Below the pieces are notes generated by a model. It was not told the origin of the DNA and ran no database searches. It saw only the letters and a program-made list of their open reading frames with translations. Shown here piece by piece: positions 1 through 10,377 of a stretch of DNA of 64,000 bases. Numbering within the stretch: position 1 is the stretch's first letter; the number at the start of each line of letters is the position of its first letter. Source of the DNA: Lucinisca nassula (Eukaryota > Mollusca > Bivalvia > Lucinida > Lucinidae); contig OY757014.1 in the NCBI GenBank assembly GCA_963580285.1, forward strand, positions 96,758,372 to 96,822,371. The letters run 5' to 3'. Both the position numbers and the translations under genes were made by a program.

Positions 1-14
1 CAACTGGCCCCAGA
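1..14. mobile_element. Truncated end of a palindromic MITE cut by the window edge
   Basis: The first bases (CAACTGGCCCCAG) equal the right terminal repeat of the MITE at 60860-61103. The rest lies outside the window. Confidence 0.6.
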
Positions 15-540
15 TTAGCATCTACGATCAAAAATCAAAAAAATAAGCCAGACAATATATCACAGAATATTAAAATGCTTTGTTACCCTAACTTGTTTCA
101 TTTAACATAGAATACTACAATGTTTTGTTTTATAATTTATACACATATCACTGGATAAACATTATATGCTGTACATAGTCAATAACTGTTTTTATCATAT
201 GTCGTCGGGTCTGAGAGTGTAATAACACCATGTAATATTTTCGATAATCCACTAGTGGATTAAATATGCAAATTAGCTAGATACGTCCCATAACGTTACA
301 TGCACGACGTCTTTAATGACGTCGCGTTTACTAATGGCAGATATTGATATTTTTGTAAACAATCATGAATGAAATTACGGGAGAAGAACCTTATAAGTAT
401 CCATATGCTTCCGTTCTAATCCTGTCATTATTTCATGTGTTGTGTATATCTGTGTTGTATATCGAAGAATGAAATAAATATGTTTAAACTAATGAAATGC
501 GTTTTAAATGACATATGATAAATAGAATCTTGCATTCGAG
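15..540. other. AT-rich sequence without recognised feature
   Basis: Intronic in WDR24 if the gene continues leftwards. I see no exon, no repeat family shared with the rest of the window, and no long open frame. Confidence 0.5.
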
Positions 541-890
541 CTCAAGTATTATTGAATTTATTAAACTCGTTGAGGAAAAGGGATAAAATGCTCGGCAAAG
601 CCTCTTATTAAACTTGTTGAGGAAAAGAGATAAAATGCTCGGCAAAGCCTCGCATTTTATCCCTTTTCCTCAACTCGTTTAATAAATTCAATAATACATG
701 AACACTCAAGTAAGATCCTCTCTGTTAACAATTTATTAAACTCGTCGAGGAAAAGGGACAAAATGCTTGGCAAAGCCTCTTATTAAACTTGTTGAGGAAA
801 AGAGATAAAATGCTCGGCAAAGCCTCGCATTTTATCCCTTTTCCTCAACTCGTTTAACAAATTCAATAATACATGAACACTCATGTAAAA
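541..890. repeat. Two tandem copies (~184-bp period) of a palindromic element
   Basis: Each copy has outer inverted arms (549-597 with 649-696, and the equivalents in 733-884) running TTATTGAATTTATTAAACTCG, GAGGAAAAGGGATAAAATG and a loop GCTCGGCAAAGCCTCGC. A partial extra arm is duplicated inside each copy. The loop motif recurs in an otherwise different palindrome at 63335-63446. Confidence 0.75.
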
Positions 891-966
891 TCCTCTAATT
901 ATCATATACATTGCTGTTATTTAGTTCATAACATCATGTCATAAAAATTATATGACCACACATGTA

Positions 967-1148
967 TTAACCCTTTTTGTACCAAATGGAATCTTCCTCC
1001 TTATATATAGCAGGAGTCCATTTCAAAATTTAGGGGTGTCAGGTTGTGTTTTCTCCAAATTTGATTTGGAAAATGTCTGAACTTTTTGCAAATAGTGGAG
1101 GCCCTGATCAGACGCCACGTTTAGGGGTTTCTGGTACTAATGGGTTAA
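967..1148 (-). mobile_element. Family D MITE (TTAA, piggyBac-like)
   Basis: The ends are TTAACCC...TTTGTACC and GGTACTAATGGGTTAA, inverted, with TTAA at both edges as in piggyBac target duplications. The interior carries the GGCCCTGATCAGACGCC palindrome half. Non-coding and about 180 bp. Confidence 0.75.
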
Positions 1149-1952
1149 TATAGAGATCAACCATGGTTTTTCGTGCATTAACATTCGCCAGGTCCCGAGG
1201 AAGCTGTTTGAACATGAGGCCGTCAGGCTGAATGTTCAAATATCTTCCAAGGGATCCGGCAAATGTTAATGCAATGAAATAACCATGGATGATCATTGTT
1301 CTTGCATAACTTACAATTCCGACAGCAAATTTTGATGAAAACGCCCCAAAGGTCCATATAAACTCTTCAAATGCGACTAGCGAACCAACATGGGGGCCAG
1401 TTCAGAATGTTGTTTACAATGATACAGTAACCATCTGACGTCATCATAGAACCCTAAAAGGCTATGTTCAGGGCGATAATGTTACGTCGCTCAAAGTAAC
1501 TTAAACAAAGCAAGGCCAGTCTTGTGATATCAAAAGCTCAAAATCCATATTCAAACAGCACAGCACACGAATTTCATGATTTGAACATGGTTTTTGCTGT
1601 TTGAGCATGGCTTACAGTCCATTTGACAATGGCTTCAAACATCCATGCGCATAGATATATATGCAAGAACACATGATTACTGGCGCATACCTCATGATGC
1701 CATCCGTGAAAACCTTATGTTTTCTACTGAATTTTTTCAGCAAAAAAAATCATTTTAAGATAAACAGAATCTTACACTCACTGTCCTTTCATATGAAATT
1801 AATGAAACTCCCCAAAGGCTGGTTTCTTAAATTTGATACGAAATGACCACTTGTGAAAGATCCTCTACCTTTATTTTAATAAATATATTATCATATTGAA
1901 AAAAAAAGAAAATTTAACACTTGTGAGCCATGACATGTTTGAGTGCAAATTT
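1149..1952. other. Intronic sequence without recognised feature
   Basis: Low-complexity AT-rich sequence. One 61-codon open frame (1661-1846) has no recognisable domain and no splice support, so it is not called. Confidence 0.45.
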
Positions 1953-2140
1953 TTAACCCATTGTATGCGGGGAAACCCCTAAAGGGGTACCTTGGCAAAC
2001 AGTGCAGGCCCAGATCAGAAGCTGCAGAACGCAGCGTCTGAACAGGGCCTGCACTATTTGCTAACAGAATTTTTCGTCAAAAATAGAATAAAAAACGAAA
2101 CAATAGGCCTGACAACTCTTATATGACAAACAGACTTCTC

Positions 2141-2200
2141 TGATGGGAGCTGTGGGTTAATTGTATCGATTCCTGATCATTGCCTCTACTTCTATTTTAT
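2141..2200 (+). mobile_element. Family E 3' tail fragment
   Basis: TGATGGGAGCTGTGGGTTAA through CTTCTATTTTA matches the 3' end of the long copies at 8321-8838 and 52402-53125. It is extremely 5'-truncated, as LINE copies often are. Confidence 0.75.
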
Positions 2201-2214
2201 CCACCAACATATAG

Positions 2215-2490
2215 AGCCCCCGCCCATAGGGGCTTGAAGAAATATATGGGCTGCATGATGCTTCCATGCAGAGCTGAATACGGCCCGCACACTAGTACTG
2301 GTAAACCGCTAATAGGATCTAAGCCTGTCCAGGAACCGCGGTGCGAGGCAGACCGTCCATGCCCTATTGGTTTCATTGGGCGATAGGGCTTGAGATGTCA
2401 TTTCATCTCAATGTCGGGTAAAAGTCCCACAAAATTGGAAGCAATGTCTCAAAAATGACCTTTACGTTAAACCTCAAATTAACCAACCAA
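2215..2490 (+). mobile_element. Family A SINE with perfect 14-bp target duplication
   Basis: The body starts AGCCCCCGCCCATAGGGGC and ends in an (AACC)n/(CAAA)n-type tail. It is flanked by identical CCACCAACATATAG at 2201-2214 and 2491-2504. This perfect duplication shows that family A moves by LINE-type retrotransposition. No complete tRNA-like head is evident. Confidence 0.88.
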
Positions 2491-2685
2491 CCACCAACAT
2501 ATAGCAATGGAAGACTCCACTAGTATACAATGGGTTAACGAGAAGAAATGAGTCCTTGTTACATGAAAACCTATCTTCAGCAGCCAGGAAAGAAACAAAC
2601 TAGCCTGCTCAGCTACACAGAGTAGCTGGAGTCTAGAAATTTTATATGGACTTAGACAATAAAACATGTTTAACCCTTATCCCGC

Positions 2686-2800
2686 TGTTCACCACAACCC
2701 CCTACATTTGCAAACAGTGTAGATCCAGATCAGATGGCTTCTGAAGAAGCCATCTAATCAGGATCTACACTGTTTGACATTCAGTTTGTGGATTTGTGGG
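2686..2800. repeat. Palindromic MITE fragment
   Basis: Arms CAAACAGTGTAGATCCAGAT and ATCAGGATCTACACTGTTTG flank a GGCTTCTGAAGAAGCC centre. The short sequence motif is shared with families D and I. Confidence 0.65.
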
Positions 2801-2858
2801 AATAAGTAATATGATGAGATCAAAGTATTGGGTGTGGCTAATTTTTTTTTATTATTTT

Positions 2859-3047
2859 GGATATGGTTTTACAGCCCTTTCAAGATTATTTCACTCATAT
2901 CGATCTGATCATTAATCAGGCCTGGGCATAAACCGGAGTACCTGAAGAAAAACCACCTGAACTTCCTTTGCAGAACTTGGCGTCTCACATGTGACCCGGG
3001 CCAGGCTCAAACCGGTGTGGCTAAATTAACTATTCAGCAGGTTAAGG
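2859..3047. mobile_element. Family M SINE-like repeat
   Basis: It shares TTTCAAGATTATTTCACT, GGCATAAACCGGAGTAC and CACATGTGACC with 60069-60265, and in reverse with 18340-18425. The orientation of head and tail is unresolved. Confidence 0.6.
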
Positions 3048-3060
3048 GAGTTTCTCTTAT

Positions 3061-3329
3061 GTTTGTTTGAGGTTTAACGTCCCCATCAACACTGTAAAGG
3101 TCATTTTGGAGACGCCGCTTCCAATTTTGTGGGACTTTTACCCGACATTGAGATGAAATGACATCTCAAGCCCTGCCACCCAATGAAACGCACCGCTTTG
3201 CCTGGGCAGACTTAGATTCTGTAAGCAGTTTACCAGTACTCGTGTACATAATAAAACGAGTCAGTTTCAGCTCTGGGTGGAAGCATCATGCAGCCCATCT
3301 ATGTCTTCAAGCCCCGATGGGTGGGGGCC
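3061..3329 (-). mobile_element. Family A SINE with 13-bp target duplication
   Basis: The reverse-oriented body runs from a GTTTGTTTG tail to GTGGGGGCC. It is flanked by GAGTTTCTCTTAT at 3048-3060 and 3330-3342. Confidence 0.85.
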
Positions 3330-3593
3330 GAGTTTCTCTTATGATGTGGCTCATGTGAAAGAATGGGAAATACATGTACCTACAAAGAGTTTAATGGAGC
3401 CGTCCTGGGAGCCACTGAGTAGTTTGTGTTCGTTTTCATGGAAACAAACTTTGTTCACTGTCCGCTTGTGTTCTTGGAATACATGATCTAAAATCACAAA
3501 AGATGACCTGATTTATTGATCTTTACCCTTCAGCACATTCTAGGTCAATTAAGCAGACGACAAATTAATCACGTGAACAAGTCTGTGAAACGA

Positions 3594-3985
3594 AGACTCC
3601 CTATACCCCACTTTATATAGAGAAGACTGGGGTTTATGGGGGTATACATTTTTTTTCTTATTTTTGCTCCAATACATAGGTTGTGGGTACTCGTTAGAAC
3701 CGCCTCAATGAGGTGGTTCTAATGAGCACCCACAACCAATGTTTGCAGTATTTATAGATTTTAATCAGAAAAATTACCATTTTGGAGATGTGAAAAAATG
3801 CACTTTGTTGCACGGGTGTGTTAGCATAATGTCTTGATATTTTTCTTGTTTTCCCAGAAAACAGGACTTGACATCTCATGCAAATTGTCTCCATAGGAGA
3901 CAATTTACATGAGATGTCAAATCCCGTTGTCTGGAAAAATGAGGAGAATACTTCATAATGTCATCTGCTGCAAAAAAATACCCAG
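3594..3985. mobile_element. Family C palindromic MITE
   Basis: The central hairpin GTTAGAACCGCCTCAATGAG is followed by its complement. It is flanked by CTCCAATACATAGGTTGTGG-type arms and the CCCCACTTTATATAG outer segment. The type copy with terminal repeats is 27687-27965. Confidence 0.7.
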
Positions 3986-4068
3986 CATGCAAAGCGTTAA
4001 ATAAACTCCATTCTAAATTACACCACAACCTTTTTAACATTGAGGTCCAAAGTAGAAACTGTGTTATT

Positions 4069-4200
4069 TAACCCATTTTGTACCGGAAACCCCAAAACGG
4101 GTACCCTGGCAAACAGTGCAGGCCCAGATCAGATGCCGCAGAACCTGGCGCCTGATCAGGGCCTCCACTATTTGCTAAAAGTTCAGTCAAAAGCCAATAT
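4069..4200 (+). mobile_element. Family D MITE, 5' half
   Basis: TTTAACCCATTTTGTACC and the CAGTGCAGGCCCAGATCAGA palindrome are present, but the right terminus is not, so the copy is truncated. Confidence 0.65.
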
Positions 4201-4433
4201 GGCATTCAGAAGTTTTTAAAAATGCAGAAAGTGCACAAGAAAAAACACAAAAGCTACTCTTCAAGTATATTGTTGCAAAGTATCAGCAAGACCTGCAAGA
4301 AATTGTATGAGTTATGTTTTAGAATGATTTTCTGAACATTAGGGATACTGAAGGCATTCAAACGTCAAAAGCATACTCAGATAATTACTGTATTGGCCCT
4401 TTGCTAATTAAACGAGAACTGTCAGAGGATCTG

Positions 4434-5123
4434 ACTATAGCCCCGCTATAGCGCTATTGGAAAAGAAAAATACAAGAAAAAAAATGTTTTCAGCTTTCAG
4501 CCTCTAATTAAAGGTGGTAAAAAGGATTGAAATTTATGGAACTGACACGAATTATTACTGTACTGAGTTTATTCCAAGTACCATTTTTCAATGTTCAAAG
4601 GGCAATAACTCCAAAAGTAGGCAATCCAGAGTTGTGGTTTATGCGCTCCGCACATTGTCTTATAGTGCTTTACATTTGTGTGAAGTTTTGTGAAAATACC
4701 TCTAATTATTTTTGAGTTATGGAGCAGACAAGGTTAAAATTGCCATTTTTCAATGTTCAAAGGGCAATAACTCCAAAAGTAGGCAATCCAGAGTTATGGT
4801 TCATATGCTCTGCACATCGTCTCATAGTGCTTTACATTTGTGTGAAGTTTCATGAAAATACCTCAAACGGTTTTTGATGACAAGGTTAAAATTGCCTTTT
4901 TTTAATGTTCAAAGGGCAATAACTCCAAAAGTAGGCAATCCAGATTTATGGTTCATGCACTCTGCATATCGTCTCATAGTGCTTTACATTTGTGTGAAAT
5001 TTCATGAAAATACCTCAAATGGTTTTTGAGTTATCATGAATAACGGAATTATGGAATTACAGAACTACGGAATTATGGAATCACAGAAGGACAAGGCAAA
5101 TCCAATATAGCCCCGAGGCTATA
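4434..5123. mobile_element. Array-bearing non-autonomous element, TATAGCCCCG type
   Basis: It starts CTATAGCCCCGCTATAG and ends in a terminal hairpin TATAGCCCCGAGGCTATA. Inside are three ~150-bp units (4587, 4741, 4895 onwards) with AAAGGGCAATAACTCCAAAA and GTGTGAAGTTTCATGAAAAT. It has the same blueprint as the elements at 6056, 10886, 33108 and 39536. Confidence 0.65.
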
Positions 5124-5129
5124 ATTACC

Positions 5130-5870
5130 TGATTTTATATTCATGAGAACTCATTCTTATTTCAATCTGTGACTGTGGTTCTTAACGCATAACATGCCTA
5201 CTCAACCTCATGTATAAATGTACAAGGTACCATCAATATATCTCAAAGGGTACTGGAGTTATTGCGATCACAAGGTGATTACAAGGAAACACTGCCAGGG
5301 CAGATAACCCTAATACCATGGCACCTAGAGTTGTGGTTCTTGCACATGACATGTCTACTCAACCTCATGTATAATTGTGCCAAGTATCATCAATACATCT
5401 CAAAGGGTATTGGAGTTAGTGATCACAAAGGAAGCTGTCAGGGGAGATAATTGGCACCTAGAATTATGGTTCTTGAGCATTGTACCAAATTCATCAATAT
5501 ATCTCAAAGGTATTGGAGATACAGCGATCATAGGGTGATCACAAGGAAATACTCTCAGGGGAGTCACTAAATACTGACGCATGACATGCCTACTCAACCT
5601 CATATATAATTGTGCCAAGTACCATCAATATATCTCAAAGGGTACTGGAGTTACAGCGATCACAAGGTGATCACAAGAAAATACTGTCAGGGGAGATAAC
5701 TCAAATACCACGGCACCCAGAGTTGTGGTTCTTGAGCATGACACACCTTCTCAACTATGTGTACAACTGTACCAAGTACCATCAATATATCTCGAAAGGT
5801 ACTGAAGTTATGGCCATACACAGTTTTCTCTACGAACGGACAGACAGGAACAAGGCTGATAGCTATATCC
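5130..5870. repeat. Tandem array, ~110-150-bp units
   Basis: About five degenerate units share CATGCCTACTCAACCTCATG, ACCATCAATATATCTCAAAG and GATCACAAGGTGATCACAAG. The array ends with a GAACGGACAGACAGG tract, as the related elements do before their terminal hairpins. The 113-codon frame at 5612-5953 is a product of the repeat. Confidence 0.7.
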
Positions 5871-6055
5871 CCAAACTTGTTGGTCCTGGGATAAAAATGT
5901 CAACAAATGTCGGTATTTTCAAATTAATGAGCAGGTCAAACAGCAATCACTGATGACCTGATTAAAAAAATTGCCTCCATTGATTGTATTTCAATGTTTA
6001 TGAACATTACAGATTTCATGCTCAACTGAGTGAGAACTAGAGCTGCCGCCTAACG

Positions 6056-6301
6056 GGCGCCAATTATACCCCCGCATGCGTTGTCAGATAGTAAAGGTCA
6101 AGGTCAGGTTTGTGTATATCAATCTTAAGTACTACTGGCAAGGTGTGTGGTGTGTGAATATTAAAGAAATCGGTCAAAGAATGAGGAAGTTATGAGCAAT
6201 GTTTAAGTTTTTTGTAACGGACCGACGACGACAGACGACGACGACAGACGACAAGCTGACTCCTATATACCCCCTTCAAACTTCGTTTGCGGGGGTATAA
6301 T
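6056..6301 (+). mobile_element. Short element of the same blueprint (ATTATACCCCCGCA ends)
   Basis: The ends ATTATACCCCCGCA and TGCGGGGGTATAAT are perfectly complementary over 14 bp. A (GACGACGACA)n-type tract precedes a terminal hairpin AAACTTCGTTT. A single internal unit replaces the usual array. Confidence 0.7.
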
Positions 6302-6327
6302 GAAACATGTTTTATAACTTCAGCCAC

Positions 6328-6720
6328 CATTTCTCATGGGTTGGCTCAAATATGTATACATATTATTACTATAGTAATTTGATCTTCCTCATTGTCTCAC
6401 ATCGAGTGGATGTTTCCAGATCTTACGCATCACACTCGGCAGCATCAAATGGGCCCCGTCAAGTCATTTTGGTACTTATCGCCTATGCGAGCAGCGAAGG
6501 TTCAGGCGAGCCTGCGCATCCGCACAGTCTCGCCAGAACCTTCGCTGCTCGCTCATACAAGCAGTGAATCAAGAGAAACCTTCAGACAGAAAGTCATATC
6601 CCTGGCCCCTCTGAATGGCTGGGCATTCGCAGTGAAAATGTCATGACGGAATGCTCGAAGACACAAATTCGCTTGGCGTGGCTCAAATGTGATGTGTAAG
6701 AAACATCCACTCAACCTGAT
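6328..6720. mobile_element. Palindromic MITE with GTGGCTCAAAT ends
   Basis: A long hairpin has arms GCGAGCAGCGAAGGTTC and GAACCTTCGCTGCTCGC (about 6487-6554). Outer inverted segments include GTGGATGTTTC and GAAACATCCAC. It is related to 30965-31206. Confidence 0.65.
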
Positions 6721-7092
6721 ACTGTGTGCCAGATTAACCTTCAGCGTGCCAGAGGCGACTTTAGTCGCCCAAGCCGGTGGTCTAAATTGAGCAACTTATC
6801 ATGCTCATATGAAAGCAAGTACACTCCATCCGATGAGGTTGTCTGATGCAGGAGGTATCCTTCTTTATTAGAAGGGCACAGGTTTTACCAACATCACCGG
6901 CTGTTGGATTTGACACCCAAAAATGATGTTAAAATCGACGATTTCTCATGTACCAGTCTTCAACAGGGCTCCTTTACCTGTATTGTCACAATTTTGTGCA
7001 TACTAGACCCAATCAATCTAAACAACTACTGGTGATAAATATGTAACCCTAATATGGGTAATTTTATCCTTCAAGGCACACACTGAGCGCCA

Positions 7093-7290
7093 TTGTCTTG
7101 TATTTTTTTAAGTGTCTTTAACGGTTCCCAGTCAGATCATGTGACCGCCATATTTGGAAGTCAGGTGACCCATAATACTTACAATAGAAATGGCGGAAGA
7201 TGTCTTGTCTATAATGTATCAAAGTATGAGCAGAATCGGTTCAGATTTAAGGAAATTACTGCTGCCGAAATAAGGGTATCCCCTCCGTAG
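7093..7290 (+). promoter_or_regulatory. Promoter-like stretch with a 27-codon reading frame (unproven)
   Basis: A non-repeat stretch inside the WDR24 intron carries TCATGTGACC, GCCATATTT and AATGGCGGAAG, resembling E-box, SRF/YY1 and YY1-ETS start-site motifs of housekeeping promoters. The ATG at 7190 opens 27 codons (MAEDVLSIMYQSM...) and stops at 7273. No donor site extends the frame convincingly. It could be the first exon or 5' UTR of a plus-strand gene nested in the intron, an intronic regulatory element, or a fossil. I do not recognise the peptide. Confidence 0.3.
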
Positions 7291-7486
7291 GGCGAGTATT
7301 GAATAAAACTCAGCATGCTTAAGGTTAAGTTACTATAGTAATGATATGTTTATTATATACCTTCTTTCTTCAAATAAAGTGTTCTTTTTTTTAAACGTAA
7401 ATAAGTGGGAAAATCTGATCTAATGCTATTTGTGTAAGTTATCATCATTTCTAACATCTGGTTCTGCATTATATATAGCTGCTTTC

Positions 7487-7740
7487 TAACCGATTTTGTA
7501 CCAGAAACCCCAAAACAGGTACCCTGGCAAACAGTGCAGGCCCAGATCAGATGCCGCAGAATGTGGCGTCTGGTCAATTCTGCGGCGTCTGGTCAGGGCC
7601 TCCACTGTTTGCTAAAAGTTAAACTATTTTCCAAATAAACTTTAAAGATAACACAACCTAGGCCTGTCACCCCTAAATTTTGAAATGGACTCCTGCTATA
7701 TATAAGGAGGAAGATTCCATTTGGTACAAAATGGGTTAAC
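7487..7740 (+). mobile_element. Family D MITE next to WDR24 exon 3
   Basis: It begins AACCGATTTTGTACC and ends GGTACAAAATGGGTTAA, with an internal duplication of the GGCGTCTGGTCA centre. It ends 36 bp from the exon-3 edge. Confidence 0.8.
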
Positions 7741-7775
7741 TTGTGCACAAAAAGGAGTTAAGTTTCTGCACTTAC

Positions 7776-7853
7776 CTTGTTTGCTTCTAGTCGACCTGTT
7801 CAAGTCCCAGATCACAACAGCTCCATTTGTAGCCCCTGTCGCTAGTATATTCT
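7776..7853 (-). CDS. WDR24: WDR24 coding exon 3 (WD40 repeat)
   Basis: This 78-bp phase 1-1 exon encodes NILATGATNGAVVIWDL, a typical WD40 blade with its terminal W-D, followed by NRSTRSKQ. It matches the WDR24 segment that ends in a basic S/N-K-Q. The acceptor is TATTTCAG just above 7853 and the donor is GTAAG at 7775-7771. An alternative AG two bases further in would break the phase, so the first AG is chosen. The next exon, which should carry the conserved [12 protein letters not shown] motif, was not found between 1 and 7770 and probably lies outside the window. A TTAA-type MITE ends 36 bp past the donor (7740). Confidence 0.93.
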
Positions 7854-8320
7854 CTGAAATATATAGTGTAGTTAAACAGAGATAGGGATAAGACTGGTAC
7901 GATAAATATGATAATCAATTAATCGATCGATAAATTCCACAAGAACGATTATCAGTACTGATTTGCTTGAAATTGATTACTTGATAAGTACAATTTACTA
8001 CCAAAAGTTGTGCCTAAAATTGCTGGATCAGTGGCGTCTCATCTGGGTCTACACTGTTTGCTCAGGCCTGCCTGTTCAAATATACTTATGGTAAAGTACA
8101 ATATATGCTGAGAGTCAGACTCAGACTAAGCCAGACAGGTAAAATTATTATCAAATATTCAGTGACTACTTATCGATTATCCTTCACAAGTCAGGATTGA
8201 TAATCAATTATCTTTTCAGCTCCGATTAGCCAGCCCTAGACAGGGATAAACAAAATAAGCTGTATGTTTCTGTTCAGGTTTACATTTTTTACATTTTGAA
8301 TATATTTAAGGCTTAAATAA

Positions 8321-8838
8321 GGCTCTTGTCTCTGGTTGGGTCCATCTGTGTCTAACTGTTGGTTTTCTTTTGCTCCAGCATTTCAGTGGTTTCTTGCTGT
8401 CGCGTGCTCACTGTTGTTTCATCTCTGTGGTTGTTTAATTTTTGTGTTCCCGAAGATGTTCCACTAATGAGTTAGGCCTTCATGCGGACTGAACAAATTA
8501 TTTGTCTAACTCACGACGGAATCAAGGGCAAGGATTGCACCTGTGTAAAATCCAATTTAAGCCACCCAATGGAATTTGTTTCACTGACTGTTCCAAGGTA
8601 GTTCTTCTGTGGCGGTCTATTTTTGTTATGGTTTGTCTTTTGAGTGTGTGTATCGCTTATATTATTTGGTTTGGATAGCCAATTAGCCATTTTTTGGGAA
8701 AGTAGCTTTCCGCTATTAATGTTTCCATTAGAGTCTAGTTATTTTATGTTTGTGTTTCTTTCCCTTTGGTGTCACTGGTGGGAGCTGTGGGTTAATTCTC
8801 TTGTATCAATTCCTTATCATTGCATTCACTTCTATTTA
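8321..8838 (+). mobile_element. Family E retroelement 3' region
   Basis: About 520 bp sharing an identical 3' end (GAGCTGTGGGTTAA...CACTTCTATTT) with other copies whose 5' ends vary. This 3'-anchored, 5'-truncated pattern suggests a LINE 3' UTR. It shows no RT motif. Confidence 0.7.
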
Positions 8839-8876
8839 AGAATACTTTAAGGTATTCCCAACCCTAACGCTTAAGG

Positions 8877-9128
8877 CTCACGAAAACACGTCTTTATAAT
8901 TTTGACCCTCTTAAACCCCACTTTTACATGGGGTTTACAGGGGTACACCTTATTTTTCTTATTTCTGCGCAAAAACATTGGTTGTGGGTACTCGAGGCGG
9001 TTCTAACATGTACCCACAATCTATGTTTTGTGCAGAAATATTAAAAATATCAAAAGTTTATATCTGAAAATTTTGAATTTTTGTCGGTAAGATTTCTAAT
9101 GATTTCTAAAAGGCGTGTTTTTGTAATG
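8877..9128. mobile_element. Family C MITE abutting the WDR24 exon-2 donor
   Basis: The ends CACGAAAACACGTC and GGCGTGTTTTTGTAATG are the family C terminal repeats. The central palindrome is partly deleted. It ends about 14 bases beyond the donor GT (9144-9143). Confidence 0.7.
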
Positions 9129-9144
9129 AAATCGGACATTTTAC

Positions 9145-9261
9145 CATCAGTCTGGTTCCAGGCTATGTCAGAAGCACAGTAGTTCAGGTTTATATGCTTC
9201 CCGACTCGGAGATTATGTTTCTCTTGAAAACCATCCTCTTCTACCGAGTATATCTTGAACA
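9145..9261 (-). CDS. WDR24: WDR24 coding exon 2 (WD40 propeller start)
   Basis: This 117-bp phase 1-1 exon encodes 38 full codons including FKIYSVEEDGF, NLRVGKHINLNY and DIAWNQTD. These match the WDR24 stretch around its FKIY...LRVG...W motif in length and order. The acceptor is TATTTCCAG immediately above 9261 and the donor is GTAA at 9144-9141. The exon's last G joins AG of the next exon to make Glu, giving the family sequence D-E-N at the junction. No frameshift or stop is present. Its flanks are transposons: a palindromic MITE ends about 14 intronic bases past the donor dinucleotide (at 9128), and a TTAA-type MITE begins about 66 bp from the acceptor side (at 9327). The upstream intron is about 9.6 kb. 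Confidence 0.93.
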
Positions 9262-9326
9262 CTGGAAATAGAATTATATGGACTAGCCCCATGGTAACAA
9301 CAAATACATATGAGCCTTTTTAACCC

Positions 9327-9554
9327 TTAACCCTTTTTGTACCAAATGGAATCTTTCACCTTACATATAGCACAAGTCCATTTCAAAATTTAGGGGTGTT
9401 AGGTTGGGTTTTTTGAAATTTAAGTTGGAAAATGGCTGAACCTTTTGTAAACAGTGTAGGCCCTGATCAGACGCCGCATTCTGCGGCGTCTCATCTGGGT
9501 CTGCACTGTTTGCCAGGGTACCCGTTTTGGGGTTTCTGGTACTAAATGGGTTAA
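9327..9554 (-). mobile_element. Family D MITE upstream of WDR24 exon 2
   Basis: TTAACCCTTTTTGTACC and GGTACTAAATGGGTTAA are inverted ends with TTAA edges. The centre GACGCCGCATTCTGCGGCGTC is an uninterrupted palindrome. Confidence 0.8.
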
Positions 9555-9790
9555 GATGCCGAGAAAAACTGAATCTGAAAATGTTGTCTGTTTTTGTCGT
9601 CTGCTGAATTTTCTTGCAAACTTTTCAAATATATTTTTGCATCTAGGCCAACAGTGTGGAACCTGATCAGACTGCTCCTTGGGGAGCAGTCTGATCTGGG
9701 TCCACACAGTCTGCAGCAATGAAACTTTTATAGTAACCAGCAGACAACAAAGCAGACGGCAATTGTTGTGAATGATATCTTAAGGGTTAA
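9551..9790. mobile_element. Family I MITE (TTAA, palindromic)
   Basis: It shares its left TTAA with the preceding MITE and ends ATCTTAAGGGTTAA. The centre is GATCAGACTGCTCCTTGGGG followed by its complement. Other copies are at 10378-10610 and 18557-18802. A piggyBac-like assignment is inferred from TTAA alone. Confidence 0.65.
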
Positions 9791-9791
9791 A

Positions 9792-10335
9792 ATGAGCCTG
9801 CAACAAGACATGTGTGACGTGCGAAGACTCAGATCAGCACTGCATTCTGATCTTTTCTGACTACATGAACCTTCTGCCGGCCTCAGTAGCTCAGACTGAT
9901 GCGCGTCCGATTGGTGACCAGGAGGACGTGGGTTCAACACCTGCTGGGGTCGGCAACATTCTTTCGTGGTGATTGATCATGAAATCTTTTCTACGGTCAT
10001 TCCCCCCCTTCTGCTGATTCTATAGGGCAGTTGCCAGTTTCTAGCGATGGAATGTGTACTGTACTGATTAACCGCTTACGTATAAGCCTGCCCAGGAAAT
10101 GTGTGGACAGGTAAACTGATCAGCTTAAAAATGACCTAAACAGTGTTGACAGGGCCGTTAAACTCCAATACAAACAAACTAACATGAACCTTCTACAGCC
10201 TCTAGGCTACCCAGAGCATGAAAAATGAAAACTTTTACCACAATGGCTGGAAGCGCAGGCTGATCTGAGTCTTTGCTGATCGCACATGTCTTACTGTACA
10301 TTTTGCCACGCCGCTCTGGCTCAAATAACATTCAT
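9792..10335. mobile_element. Palindromic MITE split by a SINE
   Basis: The left part CAAGACATGTGTGACGTGCG and right part GATCGCACATGTCTTACTG are inverted. The pair is interrupted at 9876-10181 by a family B SINE. Confidence 0.6.
9876..10181 (+). mobile_element. Family B tRNA-derived SINE with 13-bp target duplication
   Basis: The head GGCCTCAGTAGCTCAGACTG carries an A box and GGGTTCAACACC is a B box. The body includes ACTGATTAACCGCTTACG, and the tail AGTGTTGACAGGGCCGTTAA is followed by (CAAA). It is flanked by ACATGAACCTTCT at 9863-9875 and 10182-10194. Confidence 0.88.
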
Positions 10336-10377
10336 TATAACTAAGATTTGGATATACATGTAATACACTTTGCTTAC

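Larger units (their letters stand above)
1953..2539 (+). mobile_element. Family D variant MITE, interrupted by two retroelements
   Basis: It begins TTAACCCATTGTATGCGG and ends ACAATGGGTTAA. The same variant is seen at 21638-22062. The body is split by a family E 3' tail (2141-2200) and a complete family A SINE (2215-2490). Confidence 0.75.

Noticed and set aside
541..890. CRISPR-like repeat pattern
   Set aside because: Eukaryotic palindromic elements in two copies; no spacers of constant length and no cas genes.
5612..5953. 113-residue protein
   Set aside because: Product of the 5130-5870 tandem array; short repeats of the same peptide appear in neighbouring units.
1..7770. Further WDR24 exons
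   Set aside because: I searched the minus strand for the next conserved segment ([12 protein letters not shown], SGSQDG-type) and found none; they are presumed to lie beyond the window.
8644..8850. Small membrane protein (68 residues)
   Set aside because: A hydrophobic frame within family E. The frame is shifted and broken in the other copies.
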